Shown here one piece after another: positions 31,760 through 40,405 of a stretch of DNA of 45,865 bases. The stretch is from positions 1 to 45,865 of the forward strand of contig JAIPES010000013.1 of the NCBI GenBank assembly GCA_021737045.1. Direction: 5' to 3'. The translations under genes were made by a program, and so were the position numbers. The stretch is from Desulfobacteraceae bacterium (GTDB lineage: Bacteria > Desulfobacterota > Desulfobacteria > Desulfobacterales > Desulfosalsimonadaceae). Each line of letters opens with the position of its first letter. The first letter of the stretch is position 1. The notes below the pieces were generated by a model that saw only the letters and a program-made list of their open reading frames with translations, was not told the origin of the DNA and ran no database searches.

Positions 31760-33694
31760 ATGACATCGCATTTCTACATTACAACGCCCATATATTACGT
31801 CAATGCCAAGCCGCATCTGGGACATACCTATACCACAATAGCCGCTGACGTGGCCCGGCGTTTCCACCGGATGAAGGGCAAACAAACCTTTTTCCTCACC
31901 GGCACGGACGAACACGGCGATAAAATCGTCAAGGCAGCCGAGGCCGGCAACGAAGACCCCAAAACCTATGCAGACCGGATTTCCGGGTTGTTTAGCGACC
32001 TTTGGCCGCAATTCAACATTCATCCCGATTACTTTATCCGAACCACGGATGCGGATCATATCGCCGTGGTTCAGCAGGTGCTGCAGCAAATCTACGACAG
32101 CGGGGATATCTATTTCAGCGAGTATGAAGGCCTGTACTGCTTTGACTGCGAGCGGTTTTTCACAGAGCGGGAACTGGAGGACGGCAATTGCCCGGATCAT
32201 GGAAAGCCTCCTGTACCCATCCGGGAGTCCAACTATTTTTTTAAAATGAGCCGTTATCAGCAGTGGCTCATTGACTACATTCATGAAAACCCGGATTTTA
32301 TCGTGCCGGAGCGGTATAAAAACGAGGTGCTCGGCTTTCTTCGCGAACCCCTGGAAGACCTCTGCATCTCCCGGCCCAAGTCCCGGCTGACCTGGGGCAT
32401 CACCCTGCCCTTTGACGACAACTATGTCACCTATGTGTGGTTTGACGCCCTGATCAACTATATCAGCGCCCTGGGATATCCGGACGGGGAAAAGTTTAAA
32501 ACCTTCTGGCCTCATGTGCGCCACGTGGTGGCCAAGGACATCTTAAAACCCCACGGCATTTACTGGCCTATTATGCTCAAGGCCGCAGGCATTGCCCCCT
32601 ACCGGCACCTTTTTGTTCACGGCTACTGGAACGTGGATGAAAGCAAAATGTCAAAAAGCCTGGGCAACGTGGTGGATCCGGTTTATCTGAAAGAAACTTA
32701 CGGCGTGGATGCCATTCGCTATTTTCTGATGCGGGAAATGACATTCGGCCTGGATTCCAGTTTTTCAGAAGCCGCCCTGATCCAGCGGATCAACTCGGAT
32801 CTGGCAAATGACCTGGGCAACCTGTTTTCCCGGGTTCTGGCCATGTTTCACAAGTATTTCAAAGGCACTGTGCCGGACTGGAACCCGGAAGCCGGCGAAA
32901 TTTTGGGAACTGACCTGAAGGCCGGGGCCAAAACCGCCATTGACACCTTTTGCCGCAGCATGGAAAACCTGGATTTTCACAAGGGACTGGCTGCGGTGTG
33001 GGAATATATCGGGCAGATGAACAAGTTCGTGGACACCAGCGCTCCCTGGGAATTGGCCAAGCAGGATGACGGCCGCCCGCAGCTTCAGGAGGTGATCTGT
33101 CACCTGCTCGAAGGCCTCCGGGTGGTCGCAGGCCTGATCTATCCGGTGATGCCGGAAACAGCGGCGACCATGCACAAGCATTTGGGCCGGGACCCGGAGG
33201 CCAAACCCGGATTTTACCTGGTGGAAGAAATCTCAAGATGGGGTGTGATCGCGCCGCAAACCGTATTGCCCAAAGGCATATCCCTGTTTCCGCGCCTGGA
33301 TGCCCCAACCATACTCAACCGGCCTGCCCGGGACCCGGCACCTGAAAAAAAGAAATCTGAGCCCATGGCCCCGCAAATCGAAATTCAAGACTTTGCCAGG
33401 GTGGATCTGCGTGCCGCCAGGGTGATTTCAGCAGAAAAAGTCGCCAAAGCCGACAAGCTGCTCAAGCTGGAAGTGGACATCGGCAATGAGAACCGCACCG
33501 TGGTGGCCGGCATTGCCGGGCTCTATGCACCGCAAGATCTGGTGGGCAAAACCGTTATTCTGGTGGCCAACCTGAAACCCGCAAAACTCATGGGAATCCG
33601 CTCCGAGGGAATGGTGCTGGCGGCAGTCGATGGGCAGGATGGATCTGTAGCCGTTATTGACCGCCCGGTGCCGCCGGGAACCCGTCTGAAATAA
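31760..33694 (+). CDS. metG: Methionyl-tRNA synthetase
   Basis: A 644-residue class I synthetase. HIGH is HLGH (near residue 21), KMSKS is intact (SKMSKSLGN), and the zinc-knuckle pattern CFDCERFFTE...GNCPDHG lies in the connective domain. The last about 110 residues form the fused EMAP-II/Trbp-like tRNA-binding domain (DFARVDLRAARVISAEKV). AGGAAG precedes ATG at 31760, one base after the RicT-like stop. Complete and ordinary. Confidence 0.96.
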   Translation: MTSHFYITTPIYYVNAKPHLGHTYTTIAADVARRFHRMKGKQTFFLTGTDEHGDKIVKAAEAGNEDPKTYADRISGLFSDLWPQFNIHPDYFIRTTDADHIAVVQQVLQQIYDSGDIYFSEYEGLYCFDCERFFTERELEDGNCPDHGKPPVPIRESNYFFKMSRYQQWLIDYIHENPDFIVPERYKNEVLGFLREPLEDLCISRPKSRLTWGITLPFDDNYVTYVWFDALINYISALGYPDGEKFKTFWPHVRHVVAKDILKPHGIYWPIMLKAAGIAPYRHLFVHGYWNVDESKMSKSLGNVVDPVYLKETYGVDAIRYFLMREMTFGLDSSFSEAALIQRINSDLANDLGNLFSRVLAMFHKYFKGTVPDWNPEAGEILGTDLKAGAKTAIDTFCRSMENLDFHKGLAAVWEYIGQMNKFVDTSAPWELAKQDDGRPQLQEVICHLLEGLRVVAGLIYPVMPETAATMHKHLGRDPEAKPGFYLVEEISRWGVIAPQTVLPKGISLFPRLDAPTILNRPARDPAPEKKKSEPMAPQIEIQDFARVDLRAARVISAEKVAKADKLLKLEVDIGNENRTVVAGIAGLYAPQDLVGKTVILVANLKPAKLMGIRSEGMVLAAVDGQDGSVAVIDRPVPPGTRLK

Positions 33695-33710
33695 GGCGCA
33701 TCTGTATAAA

Positions 33711-35093
33711 ATGGATGCTTTTCGCAAGCGCAAAACCATCAACAGCCGGACAAAATTCCACAATTCCGCCTGGCGCAAATACCAGTTCCGCCTGAGGCAA
33801 AAATCGGCAGCAAGGCAAGCCCTCAGGCGGCTGCCGGCATACCTGCTGATTTTCTTCATCGGGCTGGGTTTGATCAAGGGCGGATTTTTCGTGGCCGACT
33901 GGTTTCAAAACCGGCCACGGCCGCGGCAGGCCGCTGTTGAACCGGAACTCGAGCGCATTACCAGCGATGAGGTCCGGGATCTTCTGGACCGGGACGATCT
34001 GCTCAATCCCGTTACACCCGTGTTTTCCAAAAAACTGGCCGGCCAGAACTGCGCCCTTTATACCAGCCTGGACAAAGACCTGCAGAAAGCCGTGCTGTCC
34101 ATGATGGATCCCAAATATGCCCGGCAGATCGGTATTGTGGTCATGGACGCCCGGAGCGGAAAAATCCTGGCCATGGCGTCTCATGACCGAAATAATCCGG
34201 ATGCCAACAACTGCTTAAACGCCTCGTTTCCTGCAGCCAGTCTTTTTAAAATTGTGAGTGCTGCAGCCGCCATCGATGACAGCGACTTGACCCCGGAGAG
34301 CCGCATGAGCTTTAACGGCGGCAAATACACCCTGTATCGCTCCCAGCTGGCGGACACGAAAAACAAATATACCAACTACGTCACCCTGGAAAAGGCCTTT
34401 GCTGAATCCATCAATCCGGTTTTCGGCAAAATCGGGCAAAACTACCTGGACAAGGCCCGCCTGGAGAAATATGCACGATCTTTCTGGTTCAACCGTGAAA
34501 TGGATTTCGATCTTCCCGCGGATGTCAGCGTTGCATCCGTATCCGAAAAGCCTTATAATTGGGCGGAGATTTCCTGTGGATTCAACAAAACCACGCAAAT
34601 CTCCGCTTTGCATGCGGCAATGCTGTCAGCAGCGGTTGTTTACAACGGGGCCATGATGCGGCCTTATTTTATTGAACGCGCCGTGTTAAACGACCGCGTG
34701 GTTTTCCGACAGGAAGAGAAAATGCTTGTCAGATCCATACATCCGGAAATCGCCCGGCAGATGCAGTCCATGATGAATGCCGCTGTAACCCGTGGCACGG
34801 CCCGGGGCAGCTTCCGGGGAAGACAGGCAACCGCTATTTTCAAGGAGTTTGACGTGGGCGGCAAAACCGGTTCCATAAACGACAACCCGGCCAAGGTCAA
34901 ATTTGACTGGTTTACCGGATATGCCAGGCACCGCAAAACCCGAAACACCATCGCAGTCGGGGTGATCGTTGCCCACAAGAACTATATCGGCGTGCGCGCG
35001 GCTGAATATTTCCGCAGAATCGTTTACCAATACATGCAACAACCCCTAAACCAGGCCAAGGCACCACAGGACGCTGTAAATGATGACACCTAA
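33711..35093 (+). CDS. Penicillin-binding transpeptidase-domain protein
   Basis: A 460-residue peptidoglycan transpeptidase. A basic cytoplasmic N-terminus precedes one membrane anchor (residues about 44-64). The serine-acyl motifs are in order: SLFK (S177-K180), SIN (S233-N235) and KTG (K385-G387). There is no glycosyltransferase or PBP dimerisation domain, so it is a short class B-like enzyme that crosslinks or edits the wall. It starts 16 bases after metG and its end overlaps the GlmS-like gene by 14 bases. Confidence 0.85.
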   Translation: MDAFRKRKTINSRTKFHNSAWRKYQFRLRQKSAARQALRRLPAYLLIFFIGLGLIKGGFFVADWFQNRPRPRQAAVEPELERITSDEVRDLLDRDDLLNPVTPVFSKKLAGQNCALYTSLDKDLQKAVLSMMDPKYARQIGIVVMDARSGKILAMASHDRNNPDANNCLNASFPAASLFKIVSAAAAIDDSDLTPESRMSFNGGKYTLYRSQLADTKNKYTNYVTLEKAFAESINPVFGKIGQNYLDKARLEKYARSFWFNREMDFDLPADVSVASVSEKPYNWAEISCGFNKTTQISALHAAMLSAAVVYNGAMMRPYFIERAVLNDRVVFRQEEKMLVRSIHPEIARQMQSMMNAAVTRGTARGSFRGRQATAIFKEFDVGGKTGSINDNPAKVKFDWFTGYARHRKTRNTIAVGVIVAHKNYIGVRAAEYFRRIVYQYMQQPLNQAKAPQDAVNDDT

Positions 35094-38000
35094 AGCCCAT
35101 AGCTTAAAACTTTTTTTGCTGTCTTTGCTCAAAAAGACCGCAGAAGTGATCCCGCAAATCCGCATCGGCAGAATTCCGCAAAACCAGGTAGAGCGCAACA
35201 CCCTCATTTTTCTGCCCCTTGTCTTAAACCGGCTCTGCTGCGGCCTGACCGGCATTGTGGCCTTTCAGCGGGCTGACAAATCCGATGCCCTGCCCGCAGA
35301 CTTGATCACTGACCTGGAAAGTGCTGCCGCCCAAATGGCGCAGACGGGTTTTTCCGCAAACAGCCCTGAACCCGGCCGGATTGATGCCGCCTATCTGGGG
35401 GGAGCCGATACCGTAGGCATGCTTTATTCGAAAATCCGGGAACTCAAGCAGACAGACAATTTTTATTGGTTATTTGCCGATGCCAATACCTGCAGCCGCC
35501 TTTCAGCTCTGCTCAAAAACCTGGAGGATCTGGCCCGGAAGGAACTTCAGGGCCGGGAACAGGCCATGGGGCGCCTTGCGCCGGATATCTTTGACATTGT
35601 CTCGACCCGTATTGAGACCCTGCGGGATGCCATATGGAGCCTGAAAACCGAGCTGCTGGACAACATGGAAAAAATCCGTGTTATGACCCCCGGCATAACG
35701 GAACTTGCCAGGGGCGGCCTGGCTGCGGCCCAGCAGATCAACTCGGTGTTAAACAGCATTGACAGACTCGAGGTGCGCGGCCGGGATTCAGCAGGATTGT
35801 CTTTAATGTTTGTTCTGGAGGAATCGGCTTACTTTGACCTGGAAAGCCGGATTAATGCAGCCGGATATTTTGAGGAATTTGCCCGGCGGACAAACCGGAG
35901 CCTGCTGCTGCACAAAAGCGTATCCGTGCGGCATTTAAAAAATGATCCCGCTGATCCCCGGGTTGCTGTCGCCCTGACCTACAAGGTGGCGGCTGAAATC
36001 GGCCGGCTGGGCGACAACATTGCCTATATCCGGGATGAACTGACTGCCGATCCTGTGCTCCAGTGCCTGCTGGTCCAGCCCCACCGGCGCTTTAACGTCT
36101 CTGCCCATACCCGGTGGGCTTCTGTGGGCGAGGTCAACGAACCCAACTGCCACCCCATGGATGCACAAACCGGGAGTTTTTTTATCGAGGAAACCGGAAT
36201 CATTCATGTGAGCTTAAACGGTGACATTGACAATTACCAGGCCCTGCAGGCAGCCCACGAGGCCGCGGGCATGGCCTATCCCCACGAAATCACCTGTGAT
36301 ACCAAAATTATCCCGGTCCACATTGCCGGATATCTCAAAAAGGGCCATGACATTGCAGAGGCCTTCCGGCTGGCAGTCAATGATTTCGAGGGTTCCCATG
36401 CCATCTGCATGCAGTCGGACCTGGCCCCGGGAAAACTGTTTCTGGCGCTGAAGGGAAGCGGCCAGGCCGTTTTCGTGGGTCTGGGACCGGATTTCTACAT
36501 CCCCACTTCCGAGGTTTACGGATTTGCCGAGGAAACCCCGTATTTTCTGAAAATGGACGGCGAGGCGGTGCACAAAGACAGCCAGGGCAGGCTTGTCTCC
36601 GGCCAGATCTTTGTCATTGACCCGGACAGCCCGGGGGGATTGTCCGGGGTCACGGCCATGTTTTACAACGGCGCTCCCATTGAGCTCACAGATGCTGATA
36701 TCCGCAAAACCCAGCTCACGTCCCGGGATATCGACCGCCAGGATTTTGACCACTATTTTCTTAAAGAGATTTCAGAGGCACCGGGCTCCGTGCGCCGAAC
36801 TTTGGAAAACCGCTGGAAAATCATCAACACAGACGGCCGGAGATACGAAATCACCCTGGATGAAACCACCATACCGCAGGCCCTGCTTGACAGAATCACC
36901 CACGGCGGGATTCGGCAGATCCTGTTTATCGGCCAGGGAACCGCGGGCGTGGCGGCTTCGGCATGCGCCAATCTCATGCGCTATTACCTTGATGAACCAA
37001 CCATGCGTATAGAAGCGCTCAAATCATCGGAACTATCCGGATTTGTTTTAAATGAATCAGACGGCAGGGATCTGTCCGACACCCTGCTGGTACCCATCAG
37101 CCAGTCGGGCACCACCACCGACACCAACCGGGCCGTGGACATGGTGCGCAAAAAAGGCGCGTCATCGGTGTGTATTGTCAACCGCAGGGATTCAGACCTG
37201 ACATTTAAAACCAACGGGGTGCTCTACACCAGCTCGGGCAGAGACATTGAAATGTCTGTGGCCTCCACCAAGGCCTTTTACTCCCAAATTATTGCCGGGG
37301 CCGTGCTGGCCTTATACATTGCCCAGACCACAGGCCGCCGCAGCCATGCGTTTGTCTCAAATGAGGTCCGGCAGATGATCCGGCTGCCGGATATCATGGA
37401 GCAGGTGCTTTCCATGAAGCAACAGGTCCGGGCATCCGCCAATCGCCTGGCATTGCAGCGCACATACTGGGCCACCGTGGGCAGCGGCCCCAACAAGGCG
37501 GCGGCAGACGAAATCCGGATCAAGCTAAGCGAGCTTTGCTACAAAACCATTTCATCGGATTTCGTGGAAGACAAAAAACATATTGACCTGTCCTCAGAGC
37601 CGCTGATCATCGTGTGTGCAGCCGGCACCCGCAGAAGCGTGATCGGCGACATTGTCAAGGACACGGCCATCTTCCGGTCTCACAAGGCCCTTCCCGTGGT
37701 CATTGCGGATGCCAATGAATACCGGTTTGACGCCTATGCTGAAGACGTGTTCCGGGTGCCTGCAATAAGCGAGCATTTCGCCCCCATTGTCAACACCCTG
37801 GTGGGTCATATGTGGGGCTATTACGCGGCCCTGACCATTAACGAGGGCTCGCACTTTCTACACCTGTTCCGCGAAGAGCTCCGTGAAACCATTAACGCGT
37901 ATACCCAACAGAATCTCGATATTTACGAAATCGCCCTGGAAAAATCTTTCAGGGAAAAAATCCTGCGCTTTTACAATGAATTTCGAAAGCGCCAGGCGGA

Positions 38001-38835
38001 AAACGGCCTTGCCCCCACCATGGGCATCAACGGCTCCACCAACCTGGTGTTGCTGCTCAAATACCTCTCGGGCCGGCTGCCGGTGGCCGATTTTGAGATT
38101 GATTTCGGGGTCAAGGGCACGGCGCGCAATATGTTTGATCTGCTGTTTGCCTCCCTTGCAGAAGCCATCAACACCATGGCCCGCCCCGTGGACGCCATCA
38201 AGCACCAAGCCAAGACCGTAACCGTTGGCACCAGCCGCATCGAGGAAAAGGCAGAGGGGCTGCTGTTTGACATGATGCAGGATCTTGGATTTACCATCGA
38301 GCACCTGACCCTCAACAACATCCTGGTGATCAAAAACATGCAGCAGATCCTCGATCACATCAAGGGCTGGACCCTTTACCGCATTTCCGGGGTCAATCTG
38401 ATGGGCGAGCCCACTGAAGAAACCACCATCGAGGTCATTGACAAACAGGGCAGTTCCGCCGCCATTGCCTCCCGGGCCGAAAAAGACCGCACCCTGAAAG
38501 GCACCAAGCGCATCATCGTGCGCGAGGGCAATGTCTACATGGGCAAGGGCAGAAAAGATGACAGAAGCATCCTCGTCATCCCGCTGATCTCAGGAGATCC
38601 CTCCCGGCCCAACATGGTGGAGCACCTGCTTTTGCTCGACGTGGCCTTCCGCCCGGCCGTGGACCTGGCCTCCAGGGTCAAGGCCCTGGGCGGCAAGCAT
38701 GAGCATATCAAAAACATTGTCCAGGAAAACAATATTGTCTGGAACGATGAACTGCTGGAGCAGGTGCCCATGGATGAGCTGTTTGGCCGGTCTGCGGAAA
38801 AAATCGCAGAGCAGATCGTGGAAACAGTCTCCTGA
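35080..38835 (+). CDS. Giant GlmS-like (glutaminase + double SIS) protein
   Basis: A 1251-residue relative of glutamine-fructose-6-phosphate aminotransferase, about twice the usual 610. The glutaminase hallmark CGLTGIVAF appears only at residue 54 (Cys53-Cys54), not at Met-Cys1, so N-terminal cleavage would be needed for a free Cys nucleophile. A roughly 145-residue helical insert (about 65-220) separates it from GRDSAG (234-239). AHTRWAS (342-348) and NGD (380-382) follow. SIS1 holds GQGTAG near 616 and SQSGTTT (674-680), then ASTKAF; SIS2 and a tail RPVDAIKHQAKTVTVGT (to about 1050) resemble the GlmS end, followed by about 200 extra residues. AGGA precedes ATG. Function as glucosamine-6-phosphate synthase is likely but unproven. 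Confidence 0.85.
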   Translation: MMTPKAHSLKLFLLSLLKKTAEVIPQIRIGRIPQNQVERNTLIFLPLVLNRLCCGLTGIVAFQRADKSDALPADLITDLESAAAQMAQTGFSANSPEPGRIDAAYLGGADTVGMLYSKIRELKQTDNFYWLFADANTCSRLSALLKNLEDLARKELQGREQAMGRLAPDIFDIVSTRIETLRDAIWSLKTELLDNMEKIRVMTPGITELARGGLAAAQQINSVLNSIDRLEVRGRDSAGLSLMFVLEESAYFDLESRINAAGYFEEFARRTNRSLLLHKSVSVRHLKNDPADPRVAVALTYKVAAEIGRLGDNIAYIRDELTADPVLQCLLVQPHRRFNVSAHTRWASVGEVNEPNCHPMDAQTGSFFIEETGIIHVSLNGDIDNYQALQAAHEAAGMAYPHEITCDTKIIPVHIAGYLKKGHDIAEAFRLAVNDFEGSHAICMQSDLAPGKLFLALKGSGQAVFVGLGPDFYIPTSEVYGFAEETPYFLKMDGEAVHKDSQGRLVSGQIFVIDPDSPGGLSGVTAMFYNGAPIELTDADIRKTQLTSRDIDRQDFDHYFLKEISEAPGSVRRTLENRWKIINTDGRRYEITLDETTIPQALLDRITHGGIRQILFIGQGTAGVAASACANLMRYYLDEPTMRIEALKSSELSGFVLNESDGRDLSDTLLVPISQSGTTTDTNRAVDMVRKKGASSVCIVNRRDSDLTFKTNGVLYTSSGRDIEMSVASTKAFYSQIIAGAVLALYIAQTTGRRSHAFVSNEVRQMIRLPDIMEQVLSMKQQVRASANRLALQRTYWATVGSGPNKAAADEIRIKLSELCYKTISSDFVEDKKHIDLSSEPLIIVCAAGTRRSVIGDIVKDTAIFRSHKALPVVIADANEYRFDAYAEDVFRVPAISEHFAPIVNTLVGHMWGYYAALTINEGSHFLHLFREELRETINAYTQQNLDIYEIALEKSFREKILRFYNEFRKRQAENGLAPTMGINGSTNLVLLLKYLSGRLPVADFEIDFGVKGTARNMFDLLFASLAEAINTMARPVDAIKHQAKTVTVGTSRIEEKAEGLLFDMMQDLGFTIEHLTLNNILVIKNMQQILDHIKGWTLYRISGVNLMGEPTEETTIEVIDKQGSSAAIASRAEKDRTLKGTKRIIVREGNVYMGKGRKDDRSILVIPLISGDPSRPNMVEHLLLLDVAFRPAVDLASRVKALGGKHEHIKNIVQENNIVWNDELLEQVPMDELFGRSAEKIAEQIVETVS

Positions 38836-38840
38836 AGCCG

Positions 38841-39039
38841 TCAGGATTGATGGCACCGTAAAAAGCTTTTTACCGCGGCCGCTGTTTTTACAGGAAGGAA
38901 GCCCGGCGGCCGGGGTTCCTTGGAAGTTCAAGATCAAGGCTTGGGCAATTTCGAAGAATGCAGCGTACTTATCCGTACGTGAAATTCTGAGAAATTGCGC
39001 GTAACGCAGATATTGGACTTTTACGGCGCCATCAGGATT
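38841..39039. mobile_element. MITE-like element with inverted ends and 8-bp direct repeats
   Basis: GATGGCACCGTAAAAAG (38849-38865) and CTTTTACGGCGCCATC (39018-39033) form inverted ends with one mismatch and one extra A. TCAGGATT directly flanks both sides (38841-38848 and 39032-39039), as a target duplication would. The interior holds the 93-bp repeat copy B. No coding capacity for a transposase. It lies between the convergent GlmS-like and corA genes, where its hairpins may also act as a transcription barrier. Confidence 0.7.
38928..39020 (-). repeat. Dispersed 93-bp hairpin repeat, copy B
   Basis: Reverse complement of 92-184 with one difference (C in place of G168, which breaks one base pair of the long stem). 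Contained inside the MITE-like element 38841-39039. Confidence 0.85.
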
Positions 39040-39041
39040 GT

Positions 39042-40100
39042 TTACAGCCATTTTCTGCGCTTAAACCAGACCAAAAGCCCGGCGAAAATCCCGAAAAACA
39101 CCGCCCACAGCGCCGGGTAGGCCCAGGGCCGGGACAATTCGGGCATGTATTCGAAATTCATTCCATAGACCCCGGCAATAAAGGTCAGAGGGATAAAAAT
39201 GGTGGCAATCACGGTGAGCACCTTCATGACCTCGTTCATTCTGTTGCTCACCGTGGTCAGGTAAATATCGAGCACACCGGAGAGAATATCGCGATGGGTT
39301 TCCACGGTGTCTGAGACGTGGATGGCGTGATCATAGACATCGCGCAAATAGACACGCACATCATCGGAGATCAGATCCGTGTCATCCCGCAGCAGATTAT
39401 GGATGATCTCGCGCACCGGCCAGACCGCTTTTTTCAAAAAAATAATCCGGCTGCGGCTCTGATGAATGGCCTGGACAATTTCCTCTCCCGGGTCTTCTAT
39501 CACCTCGTCCTGAAGATCTTCAATCTGCTCTCCGATTTGTTCCATGATCAAAAAATATTGATCCACGATCATGTCCATCAGGGCATATGCAAGATAATCT
39601 GCGCCCAGTTTGCGGATACGGCCCTTGCCCTTGCGAATCCGCTCCCGGACAGGGTCAAACACATCCCCAGGCTTCTCCTGCAAAGAGATCACCAGGCCGG
39701 GCCGAACCACAAGGCTTACCTGCTCATGATCCAGCTGTTTTTGGCCGGGGTCATAACCGATCATCTTCAGAATCGCAAACAAATAGGTGTCATAATCGTC
39801 GAGCTTGGGCCGGCCCTCTGTGTTTAGCATGTCTTCGAGCACCAGGGGATGCAGATCAAACATCTGCCCCAGCCGGGCGATCAGTTCCGGGTCATGGACC
39901 CCGGAGATGTTGATCCAGGTGACACTGTCTTCTGAAACCGCATGTCTGCAAGCTTCTAAATCCGCATCCGTTGTTTCGGCATACCGGTCCCGGCTGTATT
40001 GGATGATGGAAACACATATATCCGCAGCCCCCTCATCGCCCACGTAAACCAGCGAACCCGGAGCCATGCCAATTTTCGTGCTGACTTTCTCAGATGCCAT
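39042..40100 (-). CDS. corA: CorA-type magnesium/cobalt channel
   Basis: A 352-residue CorA-family channel. The large N-terminal cytosolic domain is followed by a long helix and two membrane helices at the C-terminus; the selectivity signature YGMNFEYMPE lies between them. The tail WFKRRKWL is a typical basic end. Substrate is Mg2+ or Co2+/Ni2+ by family. It stands alone, next to the MITE-like element, with a short AT-rich region upstream. Confidence 0.95.
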   Translation of the reverse strand: MASEKVSTKIGMAPGSLVYVGDEGAADICVSIIQYSRDRYAETTDADLEACRHAVSEDSVTWINISGVHDPELIARLGQMFDLHPLVLEDMLNTEGRPKLDDYDTYLFAILKMIGYDPGQKQLDHEQVSLVVRPGLVISLQEKPGDVFDPVRERIRKGKGRIRKLGADYLAYALMDMIVDQYFLIMEQIGEQIEDLQDEVIEDPGEEIVQAIHQSRSRIIFLKKAVWPVREIIHNLLRDDTDLISDDVRVYLRDVYDHAIHVSDTVETHRDILSGVLDIYLTTVSNRMNEVMKVLTVIATIFIPLTFIAGVYGMNFEYMPELSRPWAYPALWAVFFGIFAGLLVWFKRRKWL

Positions 40101-40126
40101 CAGGCTGCGCCCCCCCCTTTGGGCAA

Positions 40127-40152
40127 TTTTTTCGTTCCTGAGCGTTTACGGA
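40127..40152 (+). repeat. 26-bp short repeat, copy 2
   Basis: Matches 7-32 at 24 of 26 positions (TTTTTTCGTTCCTGA then GCGTTTACGGA). It lies about 1.1 kb from the MITE-like element and outside genes. Confidence 0.6.
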
Positions 40153-40213
40153 CAACTATTTAAAAATAATTTATTGATGTTACTTAACACTTAATCACTT
40201 AAAACTTAACACT

Positions 40214-40237
40214 GCCTGTAAAAGACCTTTTACAGGC
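40214..40237. other. Hairpin upstream of the YcaO gene
   Basis: An 11-base inverted repeat, GCCTGTAAAAG and CTTTTACAGGC, separated by two bases (effective stem about 10 bp). No T tract follows, so it is not a typical terminator; a regulator site or a remnant of the same repeat family (its CTTTTAC arm resembles the MITE ends) is possible. Confidence 0.5.
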
Positions 40238-40405
40238 TTATCAAAGTTCAGTCTGAAACTGTTCAATGAAGAATATACGGAAAACCAAATTCCTGTCAAC
40301 GGGGGTTTTGCTCACACAACGCTTGACGATCTGCGCCGGCTTGCATATGGTAAGTTCCTTTTATTGATTTCAAAACCGGATACAAACAAAAGGATGATAT
40401 CTGAA

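Larger units (their letters stand above)
40101..40405. other. Intergenic region with repeats and a hairpin
   Basis: Between divergent corA and the YcaO gene. It holds a second copy of a 26-bp repeat (40127-40152), an AT-rich run with the 9-mer ACTTAACAC twice (40182-40190, 40204-40212), and a hairpin GCCTGTAAAAG/CTTTTACAGGC (40214-40237). The hairpin lacks a T tract. Promoters for both genes should lie here; none is clear. No gene seen. Confidence 0.55.

Noticed and set aside
38590-39051. Open frame on the minus strand across the MITE-like element
   Set aside because: It runs through the GlmS-like gene's end and repeat DNA, with no ribosome site; its similarity to a frame at the window start is due to the shared repeat.
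40170-40240. CRISPR-like or iteron array in the AT-rich spacer
   Set aside because: Only two copies of a 9-mer are present, with no regular spacer pattern and no cas or replication gene nearby.
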